NCBI GenBank assembly: GCA_016936115.1
Contig: JAFGPQ010000179.1
Location: 1-58,697, forward strand
Direction of reading: 5' to 3'
From: Spirochaetales bacterium
GTDB lineage: Bacteria; Spirochaetota; Spirochaetia; DSM-2461
DNA length: 58,697 nucleotides
The notes under the pieces: generated by a model
What the model was told of the DNA's origin: nothing
Databases searched by the model: none
What the model saw: only the letters and a program-made list of their open reading frames with translations
Translations under genes and position numbers: made by a program
In this document: positions 8,288 to 16,327 of the stretch, in pieces
How the letters are laid out: the number at the start of each line of letters is the position of its first letter
Position numbering within the stretch: position 1 is the stretch's first letter

Positions 8288-10020
8288 TATTTTTCAAGAA
8301 CCAGCATCTGCTGCCCCTGCTGTGGTTTGTGGTTGCTTTGATCCCCCTTTTCATGGGGGAATACGCCCTGCGCAGGAAGCAGAAAATCCTTTTCTCGGGA
8401 AATCTTTTACCCGCCGATCCGGTGGGAAAGGATCAGCTGAGACGCTCCCTGTACCTTTTCTCGGCGGCCCTGTTCATTCTGGCGGCCCTGCTCAGGCCTT
8501 CCTGGAATCCCACCGTACGGATCGTGGAGAAAAAGGGCCGTGACGTGGTTTTCCTGCTGGATGTGAGCCGCAGTATGAGCGCCGGCGATGTGGCACCGAG
8601 CCGGCTGGAGAGGGCCAAACTTGAAATCGCAGAAACGGTGCAGTCCATCGAAGGGGACCGGGTCGGTCTGGTGGTGTTCGCCGGCAACAGCGTGGTGAAA
8701 TGTCCCCTGACCCTGGACTATGGGTTCTTCAGCTTCGCCCTGAAGGATGTGACAGTAAACAGTGTCTCCCGGGGGGGGACACAGCTCGGAGATGCCCTGC
8801 GCATGGTGGAAAGTCAGGTTCTTGACGATCAGACCCGTGAAGAGCGGGATATTATTCTGATCACCGACGGGGAGGATCAGGACTCCTATCCGGTGGAAGC
8901 GGCCAAGGCTCTGGGGAGTCAGGGGGTTAGGCTGATTGTCATCGGACTGGGTGATGATATACAGGGCGCCCGTCTCCAGGACAGTCAGGGGAACTTTTTA
9001 ACCTACGATGGCAAAGAGGTCTGGTCTAAAATGGACGGGGAAACCCTTCGGCTGATGGCTGCGGCCACACCGGGGGGGAGCTATGTACCCGCGGGACAAG
9101 CCAACTTTTCCCTGCCCCGGATCTACCGCAGTCTGATCAGCGAAAACAGCCGCCAGTCCACCGGGGAGGAGGAAACCCTGGTATATGAAGAGAAATTCCA
9201 GTTTTTCATCGCCCTTTCTTTGATTCTGCTTCTTCTGGAAGCCTTTCGTATCATCGGACCGGTGGAAAGGAAGAATCTCTTTCCCTTCCTCTCCGGATCC
9301 CGAACGGGTCTGTATCTCATACTCATTCTGGTTTCATTCTCCCTACCTTCCCGACTTGCCGCCGAGGGACGGGCCGATTTGTATCAGAAGGGAGAGAAAG
9401 CTCTGGAAGCAAACAACTGGGATTCCTATTCGCAGATCTATGACAAACTGACGGACAAGGGTGTTTCCGACGGGAAAATTGCCTACAACCGGGGACGTTC
9501 CCAGTACAAACAGGAGGACTATGCCGGGGCGGCGGGTTCCTTCGGTGAAGCCGCATCCGATCTGGAAGGTAAGAAAGCGGCCCGGGCTCTTTTCAATCGG
9601 GGGAATGCCCTCATGAAACAGGCCGAAGCGGATCAGGAAACCGCGGGGGAATCCCTTGCCCAGGCTCGCCAGGCCTATGAAAAGGCTCTGGAGCTGAACC
9701 CGGCCTACAAGGAAGCCGCCCGCAATCTGGAGCTGCTCCTGAATCAGCAGCAGAAACAGCAGAATGATCAGCAGCAGAAAGATGATAAGCAGAGTGATAA
9801 ATCTGAAGGGAATGACTCCTCCGGCGATGGTCAGAACGGTTCTTCCGATGAACAGCAGCAGGGAGATCAGGGCAAACCGCAGCAGACCCAGCCGGGGCAG
9901 GATGAGGAATCGGACAGCCGGGCACAGGATATTCTGAATCAGGAAGAGGATAACCGGGACAAGAGAGAGTCCGCCTTCGCCACGGGAGGGGGAATCTATC
10001 AGGTGGAGAAGGATTGGTAA
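8284..10020 (+). CDS. batB: BatB-BatC fusion: VWA domain plus TPR
   Basis: This 578-residue protein joins two normally separate Bat proteins. Residues 1-330 are BatB: two N-terminal membrane segments, a VWA domain with MIDAS DVSRS at 93-97 and LITDGEDQDS, then a membrane segment near 310. Residues 340-357 form a second hydrophobic stretch that reads like the signal peptide of a former BatC. Residues 360-470 carry TPR-like repeats, and the tail is Gln/Asp/Ser-rich. The frame is continuous, so this is a true fusion in this sequence. ATG overlaps the batA stop (ATGA). The fusion implies that BatB and BatC are stoichiometric partners. Confidence 0.88.
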   Translation: MIFFKNQHLLPLLWFVVALIPLFMGEYALRRKQKILFSGNLLPADPVGKDQLRRSLYLFSAALFILAALLRPSWNPTVRIVEKKGRDVVFLLDVSRSMSAGDVAPSRLERAKLEIAETVQSIEGDRVGLVVFAGNSVVKCPLTLDYGFFSFALKDVTVNSVSRGGTQLGDALRMVESQVLDDQTREERDIILITDGEDQDSYPVEAAKALGSQGVRLIVIGLGDDIQGARLQDSQGNFLTYDGKEVWSKMDGETLRLMAAATPGGSYVPAGQANFSLPRIYRSLISENSRQSTGEEETLVYEEKFQFFIALSLILLLLEAFRIIGPVERKNLFPFLSGSRTGLYLILILVSFSLPSRLAAEGRADLYQKGEKALEANNWDSYSQIYDKLTDKGVSDGKIAYNRGRSQYKQEDYAGAAGSFGEAASDLEGKKAARALFNRGNALMKQAEADQETAGESLAQARQAYEKALELNPAYKEAARNLELLLNQQQKQQNDQQQKDDKQSDKSEGNDSSGDGQNGSSDEQQQGDQGKPQQTQPGQDEESDSRAQDILNQEEDNRDKRESAFATGGGIYQVEKDW

Positions 10021-10024
10021 GTTC

Positions 10025-11752
10025 ATGAGAAAGAGAATCGTACCGGCGCTTTTACTGTGCCTGACTACGTTGATCCCCCTTATCGCACAGGATGTGCGCG
10101 TTTCCATCAGCAGCCGGGAAGGCTATGTGGGGCTTCCCCTGGATTACCAGATCACCGTTACCGGATCGAAACAGGCGGATGTCCCCGATCTCTCCGGTTT
10201 TGACGGATTTTCGGTAAAGTACAATGGTCAGACCCAATCCTCCCAGACTTCAATTATCAACGGCCAGCGGTCCTCTTCTGTTACGGTGAGGTTCAGCTGG
10301 CAGCTGACCCCCCTGAGAGAGGGCACCCTGACTATTCCCAGCATCACGGTTAATGTGGATGGGGATTCCTATAAAACGCCCCGGGGGACCGTGACCATAA
10401 CGCCTCCCCGGGAGCTGGAAGGTTTCAAACTCGTCCTTCGGCCGGAATCGGAAAAGGTCTTTATTGATCAGGCTGTCACCGTGGATCTGGATTTTTACGT
10501 GAGCAGCGAAGTGGGAAATCTCACCTTCACCCTGCCCGGGCAGGGCAGCGGCAGCAGGGAAGGAACCGATTTCCTTATATTGGACAGCACCGCTCCGGAC
10601 CAGGCTTCCCATGACATACGGCAGATACCGATCGGGGACAGAACCTTTTACGGTTATGTCTCATCCCGTTATGAAGAGGGTCAGCAGTTCACCGTACTTA
10701 CTATCCCCCTGAGCCTTGTTCCACTCAAATCGGGACAACTGAGCCTGAAGGGGGCCTCGGTCGCCTTTTCCACCCAGGAAGGCACCTGGCCCCGAACTGT
10801 GACCCAGAACCATGTCATACCCTCCGGGGAATGCACCATTACCGCAGCCCCACTTCCCGGTGAAATCAGCGGAAGCCCCAACGGGGTTCTTCTGACGAAG
10901 GGGGACCTGAAAATCCGGGCCGATCTATCCGCGGACAAGGCCCGCCCCGGGGATCCCCTGACCCTGACCCTGACCCTCTCCGGCCTGATCCATCCGGAAC
11001 TCTGTGACATTCCCCCTCTGCGGGATTTCTCCTCCCTGGCTCAGGATTTCTCCCTGCCCTCGGAACGAAGCAAGCCCAAGGTGTCCGGGAATGATCTGGT
11101 CCTTGTACAGACTATCCGTCCCGATAGTGTGAAAACCCGGGGTGTTCCCCCCATCTCCTTTACTTATTTTGATCTGGAGAAGGAAGAAGTAAGAACCGTC
11201 AGCTCCGAAGCGATTCCCCTGGTCATGAGCTCCGCCGGCGACCTAACCCTGTCCGATGTGGAGAATTTTCAGGGAAAGGAAACCCTTTCACCACTGAGGG
11301 AGAATGATAAGGGGATACGGCAGAATAAATCCCTTCAGGAGCTAACCGCCGGTGACAGGAGGGGAACTACCCTTACGGGGAAGCCTTACTATCTGGCGGC
11401 CCTGTTGGCTCCCCCTCTGCTGTTTCTTATCTTCCTGGTCTCTCTGGGAGTCGGTACTCTTCTACAGCGCCGGAATCATCGCCGGGGACAGAATCCCCGG
11501 TATCAGCTGGAAAAGGCCCTGGAAGGGGGAGAGGAAGGATTCGCCTCCTTCGAAAAGTATCTGAGAGACCGGCTTTTTTCGGGGAAGTCCTTTCACCGCT
11601 CTAATCTCGCCGAACGATGCGCCGCTCCCGAAAGCAAAGGGCTGTTTGCTCTCTATGAAAAACTGGAGAGGGAACGATACGGAGGCGGAAACGCCGATTC
11701 GGACAGGCAGGAGATTCTCGCCCGGGTCCGCGAATGGGAGGATTCCCTGTGA
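10025..11752 (+). CDS. batD: BatD, large periplasmic Bat protein
   Basis: This 575-residue protein has a signal peptide (residues 1-22, ending LIAQ), about 420 residues of beta-rich periplasmic repeats typical of BatD, one membrane segment at about 455-480 (LLAPPLLFLIFLVSLGVG), and a short cytoplasmic helical domain. BatD is the large oxygen-tolerance/Bat family protein thought to scaffold the VWA partners in the periplasm. It follows batBC by 4 nt, and its stop overlaps the batE GTG start. Confidence 0.9.
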   Translation: MRKRIVPALLLCLTTLIPLIAQDVRVSISSREGYVGLPLDYQITVTGSKQADVPDLSGFDGFSVKYNGQTQSSQTSIINGQRSSSVTVRFSWQLTPLREGTLTIPSITVNVDGDSYKTPRGTVTITPPRELEGFKLVLRPESEKVFIDQAVTVDLDFYVSSEVGNLTFTLPGQGSGSREGTDFLILDSTAPDQASHDIRQIPIGDRTFYGYVSSRYEEGQQFTVLTIPLSLVPLKSGQLSLKGASVAFSTQEGTWPRTVTQNHVIPSGECTITAAPLPGEISGSPNGVLLTKGDLKIRADLSADKARPGDPLTLTLTLSGLIHPELCDIPPLRDFSSLAQDFSLPSERSKPKVSGNDLVLVQTIRPDSVKTRGVPPISFTYFDLEKEEVRTVSSEAIPLVMSSAGDLTLSDVENFQGKETLSPLRENDKGIRQNKSLQELTAGDRRGTTLTGKPYYLAALLAPPLLFLIFLVSLGVGTLLQRRNHRRGQNPRYQLEKALEGGEEGFASFEKYLRDRLFSGKSFHRSNLAERCAAPESKGLFALYEKLERERYGGGNADSDRQEILARVREWEDSL

Positions 11753-12516
11753 AACGATTTTTCTTTCTTCTAATTCTTATGGCTCTTAACGGACTTCTTG
11801 CGGCTCAGAGTGCCGGTGAAGATCTCCTCAAGTCCGCCGAGACGGCTTTCCGCGAAGAACGTTATGGGGAAGCGGCCAATCTCTACCAGGAAGCCGCCGT
11901 CAGGGGAGCCGTCAACAGCTCTGTCTATTATAATCAGGGAAACAGCTGGTTTATGGCGGGGGAGTTGAATCTGGCCCATCTCTCCTATCTGAAAGCGGAA
12001 GCCCTGAAACCGGGGGACGGGGATATTAAGCGAAATCTCAGCTATGTCCGTGCTCTGAAAGCAGAGGAGAATGGCACAGACGGAAAAGGGGAACTGCTCA
12101 GAGTCCTGTTTTTCTGGCATTTTGATCTGTCCCAGCGCCTTAGAAGTTATCTTCTTCTCGCCGTGAATCTTCTCTTCTGGCTTATACTTTTCCTTTTTCT
12201 GTTTCTCCGTAGAAGGAAAAGAAAACTCCCTCTCTGGCCGGTTCTTTTATCGGCTTTCCTTCTTATCGCAATGGGCAGTTCCGTTCTTATCAGCCGCTCC
12301 CGGGCGGCCCGTTATCCCCGGGGGCTTCTCATGGAAGAGACCTCCCCCCGCAAGGGGGACGGGGAGTCCTTTGATGCGGCCTTTAACAGACCCCTGCCGG
12401 GGGGAACGGAGTTTCAGCTCAGGGAGATCCGATCGGACTGGTATAAAATACGCCTGAACGACGGCTCCGAGGGGTGGGTGAAAGAGGAAAGCGCCGAACT
12501 GGTCACCTTCCCCTGA
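11749..12516 (+). CDS. batE: BatE, TPR and SH3-like protein
   Basis: This 255-residue protein has a signal peptide (ending LLAAQ), two to three TPR-like repeats in the periplasm (about 20-105), two membrane segments (about 130-152 and 160-178), and a C-terminal SH3b-like domain (about 195-250, with DWYKIRL and GWVKEE). I chose GTG at 11749 because GGGAGGA sits 6 nt upstream and the GTGA overlap with batD copies the pattern used through the operon; ATG at 11734 has no ribosome-binding site. It closes the operon. Its last 14 bp overlap the convergent dsbD gene, so there is no intergenic terminator. Confidence 0.88.
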   Translation: MKRFFFLLILMALNGLLAAQSAGEDLLKSAETAFREERYGEAANLYQEAAVRGAVNSSVYYNQGNSWFMAGELNLAHLSYLKAEALKPGDGDIKRNLSYVRALKAEENGTDGKGELLRVLFFWHFDLSQRLRSYLLLAVNLLFWLILFLFLFLRRRKRKLPLWPVLLSAFLLIAMGSSVLISRSRAARYPRGLLMEETSPRKGDGESFDAAFNRPLPGGTEFQLREIRSDWYKIRLNDGSEGWVKEESAELVTFP

Positions 12517-14158
12517 TACTCTCCTCCAGTATCTTTCTCGTAAGGATTTCCGGCAGAATCCGGGGATCTTCTCCCGGCGGGTAGTACACGTAAAGGGGTA
12601 CGCCGGCCCGGTCGAATTGCGTGAGCCAGCTGCCGATGACATCGTCGTTCAAAGTATAATCGCCCACCATGTAGACAATACCCTCTTCCTCGAAGAGAGC
12701 CTTTCTGAAACCCCTGTCCAGAACTGTCAGGTGATTCGTCCTGCAGGTGGCGCACCAGTCGGCGGTGAATTCCAGAAACAGAGGCCGGTCCTCGGCACGG
12801 AGAGCTTCCACTTGCTCCGGTGAAAAGGGTACGGTTTCCTCCGATTTTTCCAATTGTGCAGATTGAGGGGGGGCCTCGCTCAAATCTCCCACAAAAAACA
12901 TACCCCCCCCCAGGAGAATCAGGGCGGCTGCGTAATGAGCGTAGCCTGTCTTGCGGGCGGATCGTTGTCCCCGACCGTAGAGCCAGGAAGCGGCAGCCAA
13001 TACCAGCATAAACCAGAGCACACCCGAAAAGCGGCTCCCCGTCTGACTGTGCAGAACAGTGAGCAGATAGACCGCCGTTCCCGCCAGCAGAAACCCCATT
13101 ATTTCACGGAACCGGTTCATCCACTCACCCGGTTTGGGGAGTTTATTGACCAGGGAGGGAGAGAATCCCAGAAGGATAAAGGGCAGGGCCAATCCCAGGC
13201 CGATGAGGAAGAAGAAAATCAGAATCACTCCTCCGGGCTGAACAAAGGCAAATCCCAGAGCGGAACCCAGCAGGGGCGCCGTACAGGGCGTAGCCAGAAG
13301 AACGGCCATGATACCCGTAAGAAAGGAACCGCCGTATCCCCCTTTCTGTTTGGAAGCAGCCTCGCCGGCACGGCGGGGGGGATTTATGAAAAATACTTCG
13401 AAGAGACTAAGGGAGAAAAGAAATACCAGGGAAGTAAGTATCAGAACGAAAAGGGGATTCTGGAACTGGAAACCCCATCCCAGGGCCGTTCCTGATGCCT
13501 TAACGGCTATAACAATAAGACCCAGGATCAGGAGGGAAACAATGATTCCCCCCGTATAGGAGAGACTGTTAAGCAGTATTTTCTTGCGACTGTCCCCGCT
13601 CTGGCCGACAAGGTGAAGGGCCTTCAGGGAAAGAACCGGCAGAACGCAGGGCATGATATTCAGGATGATGCCTCCCAGAAAGGCAAAAAGCAGAAAGAGG
13701 GGCAGAGAACGGCTGGTGGCGGCCTTTTCGATAGGGGCAATGGTTCCCTGTGAAATCATGCTCTCTTTCACGGGGCGAAAGCAGGTCCCCTGCTCGTCGC
13801 AGAGCTGGTACCCCGCGAAGAGTGAGACCGGTTCCGCTTCGGTTAATATCTTTGGTCCCCGAAGAGGAGCGGTAAGCTCAACCTTACCCTCCCACCCTTC
13901 GAAAGAGCCGTAGTTCCGGGCGGGTGGATAGACAATTTCACCCAGTTCAAAACCGTTGTTATCATCAAGAGCAAAATAGAAGAGAGCCCTGTTATCTATC
14001 TGATGGTATCCTTCGGGAATATCATAGATGACACTGACCGTTCCCTCTCCCCGGCTGTTCACGGTATAATGGGAGGATAAGCCGGCCTGTTGGGAAAAAA
14101 GTAGTGTTGAGAAGAGTGCTAATCCCAATATCGCTATATATGGTTTTCTAATATGCAT
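12503..14158 (-). CDS. dsbD: Thiol:disulfide interchange protein DsbD
   Basis: This 551-residue protein has a signal peptide, a periplasmic DsbD-alpha domain with the redox pair in YQLCDEQGTCF (about 120), an eight-segment membrane domain with the second pair in IMPCVLPVLSLKAL and LLATPCTAPLLG, and a C-terminal thioredoxin domain with DWCATCR. All six working cysteines are present. DsbD carries electrons from cytosolic thioredoxin to periplasmic thiol proteins. The ATG at 14158 has no Shine-Dalgarno and lies 6 nt downstream of a -10 box, so it is a good leaderless candidate. Its 3' end overlaps batE by 14 bp. Confidence 0.93.
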   Translation of the reverse strand: MHIRKPYIAILGLALFSTLLFSQQAGLSSHYTVNSRGEGTVSVIYDIPEGYHQIDNRALFYFALDDNNGFELGEIVYPPARNYGSFEGWEGKVELTAPLRGPKILTEAEPVSLFAGYQLCDEQGTCFRPVKESMISQGTIAPIEKAATSRSLPLFLLFAFLGGIILNIMPCVLPVLSLKALHLVGQSGDSRKKILLNSLSYTGGIIVSLLILGLIVIAVKASGTALGWGFQFQNPLFVLILTSLVFLFSLSLFEVFFINPPRRAGEAASKQKGGYGGSFLTGIMAVLLATPCTAPLLGSALGFAFVQPGGVILIFFFLIGLGLALPFILLGFSPSLVNKLPKPGEWMNRFREIMGFLLAGTAVYLLTVLHSQTGSRFSGVLWFMLVLAAASWLYGRGQRSARKTGYAHYAAALILLGGGMFFVGDLSEAPPQSAQLEKSEETVPFSPEQVEALRAEDRPLFLEFTADWCATCRTNHLTVLDRGFRKALFEEEGIVYMVGDYTLNDDVIGSWLTQFDRAGVPLYVYYPPGEDPRILPEILTRKILEESIRGR

Positions 14159-14164
14159 ACGATG

Positions 14165-14193
14165 AATATACAGGGGCAGAACTTTTTTTTCAA
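14165..14193 (-). promoter_or_regulatory. dsbD promoter, leaderless geometry
   Basis: On the minus strand TTGAAA (14188-14193), a 17-nt spacer and TATATT (14165-14170) are followed after only 6 nt by the dsbD ATG at 14158. Transcription should begin at or next to the A of the start codon. Confidence 0.65.
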
Positions 14194-14211
14194 GTTTTTT
14201 TTCAGGTTCTA

Positions 14212-14240
14212 TTGACGAAAAAAAAGGCCTATGCTATATT
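14212..14240 (+). promoter_or_regulatory. tRNA-Val promoter
   Basis: TTGACG (14212-14217), a 17-nt spacer and TATATT (14235-14240) preceded by TGC give a strong extended -10 promoter, 19 nt before the mature tRNA. It is back to back with the dsbD promoter. Confidence 0.8.
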
Positions 14241-14259
14241 CCTGATCAGCAATTAGCAA

Positions 14260-14332
<73 letters not shown>

Positions 14333-14375
14333 AATCCTATTTTCTTTAATATAAGAAGATAGATTCATATATAAG

Positions 14376-14409
14376 AAAGCCGGATGGTTCAGATCATCCG
14401 GCTTTTTTT
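14376..14409 (+). terminator. Intrinsic terminator after tRNA-Val
   Basis: An 11-bp stem, AAAGCCGGATG (14376-14386) with CATCCGGCTTT (14395-14405), encloses an 8-nt loop and is followed by a T run to 14409. It lies 43 nt after the tRNA. Because the arms start with A residues it may also serve the chemoreceptor gene converging from the other strand, whose stop is at 14413. Confidence 0.85.
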
Positions 14410-14412
14410 ATG

Positions 14413-16191
14413 TCAGGAGCCCAGCTTTCCGATCTCTTCTCTCAGTTCATGGCCCGCCCTGTGATTGTCGGCACTCAAATCCTTGAGCCTTTTCGTTCCT
14501 CCCATAAACTGTTCTATACCCCTGTTCATTTCATCGGATTCGTTTAGGATCTCCTTCTGGCTCTGCTCCAGCTGCTTCATGTGCGCCATTACGGCCAGGC
14601 TGCCCGTTTTTACCTGCTCCGTATTCCCATACATGTCCGATGACTCCTCACTGACTCCGTTCAGTATTCCGAAAAACCTGTCAAGAACGGTTCCGATATT
14701 CTCTCCCGATTTTTTAAGATCGACGATAGCCCTTTCCGCTATTTCATTCTGACCGGTAAGTCTTTGCACGGAGAGACGGTTCTTCTTCTCCTCATCGGAA
14801 ATGAGAGTCATTCTTTCATTCAGTTCTTCAAGCAGCACCGCCACGTGGTCCGTATTTTTCCTGACCAGAGAGGAGAGAAGGCGCATCTCGTCGGCCACAA
14901 CGGAAAATCCCTTTCCATAGGTTCCCGAATGGGCTGCTTCGATGGAAGCATTAATCGCCAGAAGGTCGGTCCGGTCCGCCAGATCCTGTATGGACGCCAT
15001 GGATACGGAGATCCCGGCGGATTGATCCAGAATCTCATGGATGAGGGTTTTCTGAAGCTCCATACTTTTCTGATTCTCCCGGGTCCCCTCATGAACCTGA
15101 CGGGTCAAATCCGCCTGATGATTAAGAGCTTCCTGCTGGGAATCCAGATTCAGCCGGATATGCTCGCCCTGGGAAACCATGGCCAGAACTTTTTCATCCA
15201 GACGGCGCGCCAGAGACTCCAGGGAGTGGAGAGACTCGTCGATGAGGCTGATTTCCCCATGGGACGAACGGACCATCTCAGATACACGGGTCGTCAGAGT
15301 ATTGAGATTTCTCAGACTCTCTCCTATCTGGACCGCAGCGGCGGAGTGCTCCATGGCCAGAATACTCAAGTCTTCTCCGGACCTGACCCTTCCTTCGGCT
15401 ATCCCGTTAAGGGTGGTATGACGGTCCTGCAGATTTGTCATGAATCTGTTGAAATTCCTCCGCAGGTAGGAAATCTCGTCCTTTCCCCTTTCCGGCATTG
15501 TTTCGTTCAGGTGAAGTGTTCCTTCCGAAAGGCCGCCCAGAAAGCGGCGGGTCCTGTTGATATGCCTGAGGGTGCGCCAGGTAATCAAAAGAGAAAGTCC
15601 CATGAGCAGTGTCAGCAGGGATGCCGCCACGGGAAGATATACCCCGGTGAACCGGCGCTGCTGACTCTCCTGCCGGACCCGGTCAAGGCGTATTTTATCG
15701 TCCAGTCCTTTTCTTATTCCGTTTATATCCGTTGTTATCCTGTCCAGTTCGCTGTAGATAAGCTTTTCGATAATTCCCTCTTCAAGAGTTTCATGGGAAT
15801 AGAGTGGGGCGAGGAGGTTTGACTGGCACAGGTCTGAAAGGACCTGGCCATCCTGCCCGAGTTTCTCAAGATCCGGTTTCATATCGCCAGACTGTCCGGT
15901 CAATTGGGAAAGGTTCTGTATCGACCTCTTAAATCCGGTTTCCGCCATACGGTAAGCGACGATTCTTTCACCGGATATGTCACCGGTTCTGACCAGGTCG
16001 ACACTCATAAGGATCAGTCTGGTCGCGGATACCTGAAAATCATTCAGCTGCAGCAGGGCTTCCTGATGCTGTTCCATCTCCGTAGCGATATCCTCACCGT
16101 TAAGCAGCTGCTTATGCATCATCCATCCCAGATAGGCTATGATGAGAACGCTCATAAGTGTCAGAATCAGAGATTGGGTTTTTATCTTCAT
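14413..16191 (-). CDS. Methyl-accepting chemotaxis protein
   Basis: This 592-residue chemoreceptor has an N-terminal membrane segment (about 6-23), a helical periplasmic sensor of about 165 residues, a second membrane segment near 195-213, a HAMP linker, and a long coiled-coil signalling domain. The hairpin tip that binds CheA and CheW is recognisable in DLADRTDLLAINASIEAAHS and GKGFSVVADEMR. The ligand is unknown; the sensor looks like a four-helix bundle. I chose ATG at 16191 because GGAG (16198-16201) lies 6 nt upstream; the ATG at 16212, seven codons earlier, has no ribosome-binding site. It is monocistronic. Confidence 0.93.
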   Translation of the reverse strand: MKIKTQSLILTLMSVLIIAYLGWMMHKQLLNGEDIATEMEQHQEALLQLNDFQVSATRLILMSVDLVRTGDISGERIVAYRMAETGFKRSIQNLSQLTGQSGDMKPDLEKLGQDGQVLSDLCQSNLLAPLYSHETLEEGIIEKLIYSELDRITTDINGIRKGLDDKIRLDRVRQESQQRRFTGVYLPVAASLLTLLMGLSLLITWRTLRHINRTRRFLGGLSEGTLHLNETMPERGKDEISYLRRNFNRFMTNLQDRHTTLNGIAEGRVRSGEDLSILAMEHSAAAVQIGESLRNLNTLTTRVSEMVRSSHGEISLIDESLHSLESLARRLDEKVLAMVSQGEHIRLNLDSQQEALNHQADLTRQVHEGTRENQKSMELQKTLIHEILDQSAGISVSMASIQDLADRTDLLAINASIEAAHSGTYGKGFSVVADEMRLLSSLVRKNTDHVAVLLEELNERMTLISDEEKKNRLSVQRLTGQNEIAERAIVDLKKSGENIGTVLDRFFGILNGVSEESSDMYGNTEQVKTGSLAVMAHMKQLEQSQKEILNESDEMNRGIEQFMGGTKRLKDLSADNHRAGHELREEIGKLGS

Positions 16192-16280
16192 TTTTAACTC
16201 CGTCTTTCTCATGGGAGAATATTTGTTTTCTGTTATCCATTGGTTAATTATTTATGAGAATAGTATGAGAAACCCTTTTC

Positions 16281-16308
16281 TTGACAAGATGACGGAGTAT
16301 GGTAAAAT
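16281..16308 (+). promoter_or_regulatory. Promoter of the acyl-CoA ligase gene
   Basis: TTGACA (16281-16286), a 16-nt spacer and TAAAAT (16303-16308) lie 20 nt before the ATG, with a G-rich ribosome-binding site in between. Confidence 0.7.
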
Positions 16309-16327
16309 GTCAAAATAGGGGGGATTC

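Noticed and set aside
12854-13495. A 213-codon frame antisense to dsbD
   Set aside because: Gln/Gly/Arg-rich product with no domain; dsbD is certain on the other strand.
16192-16280. A sigma28-type promoter for the chemoreceptor gene
   Set aside because: TAAA and GGATAA-like pieces exist on the minus strand but the spacing does not fit the TAAA-N15-GCCGATAA pattern.
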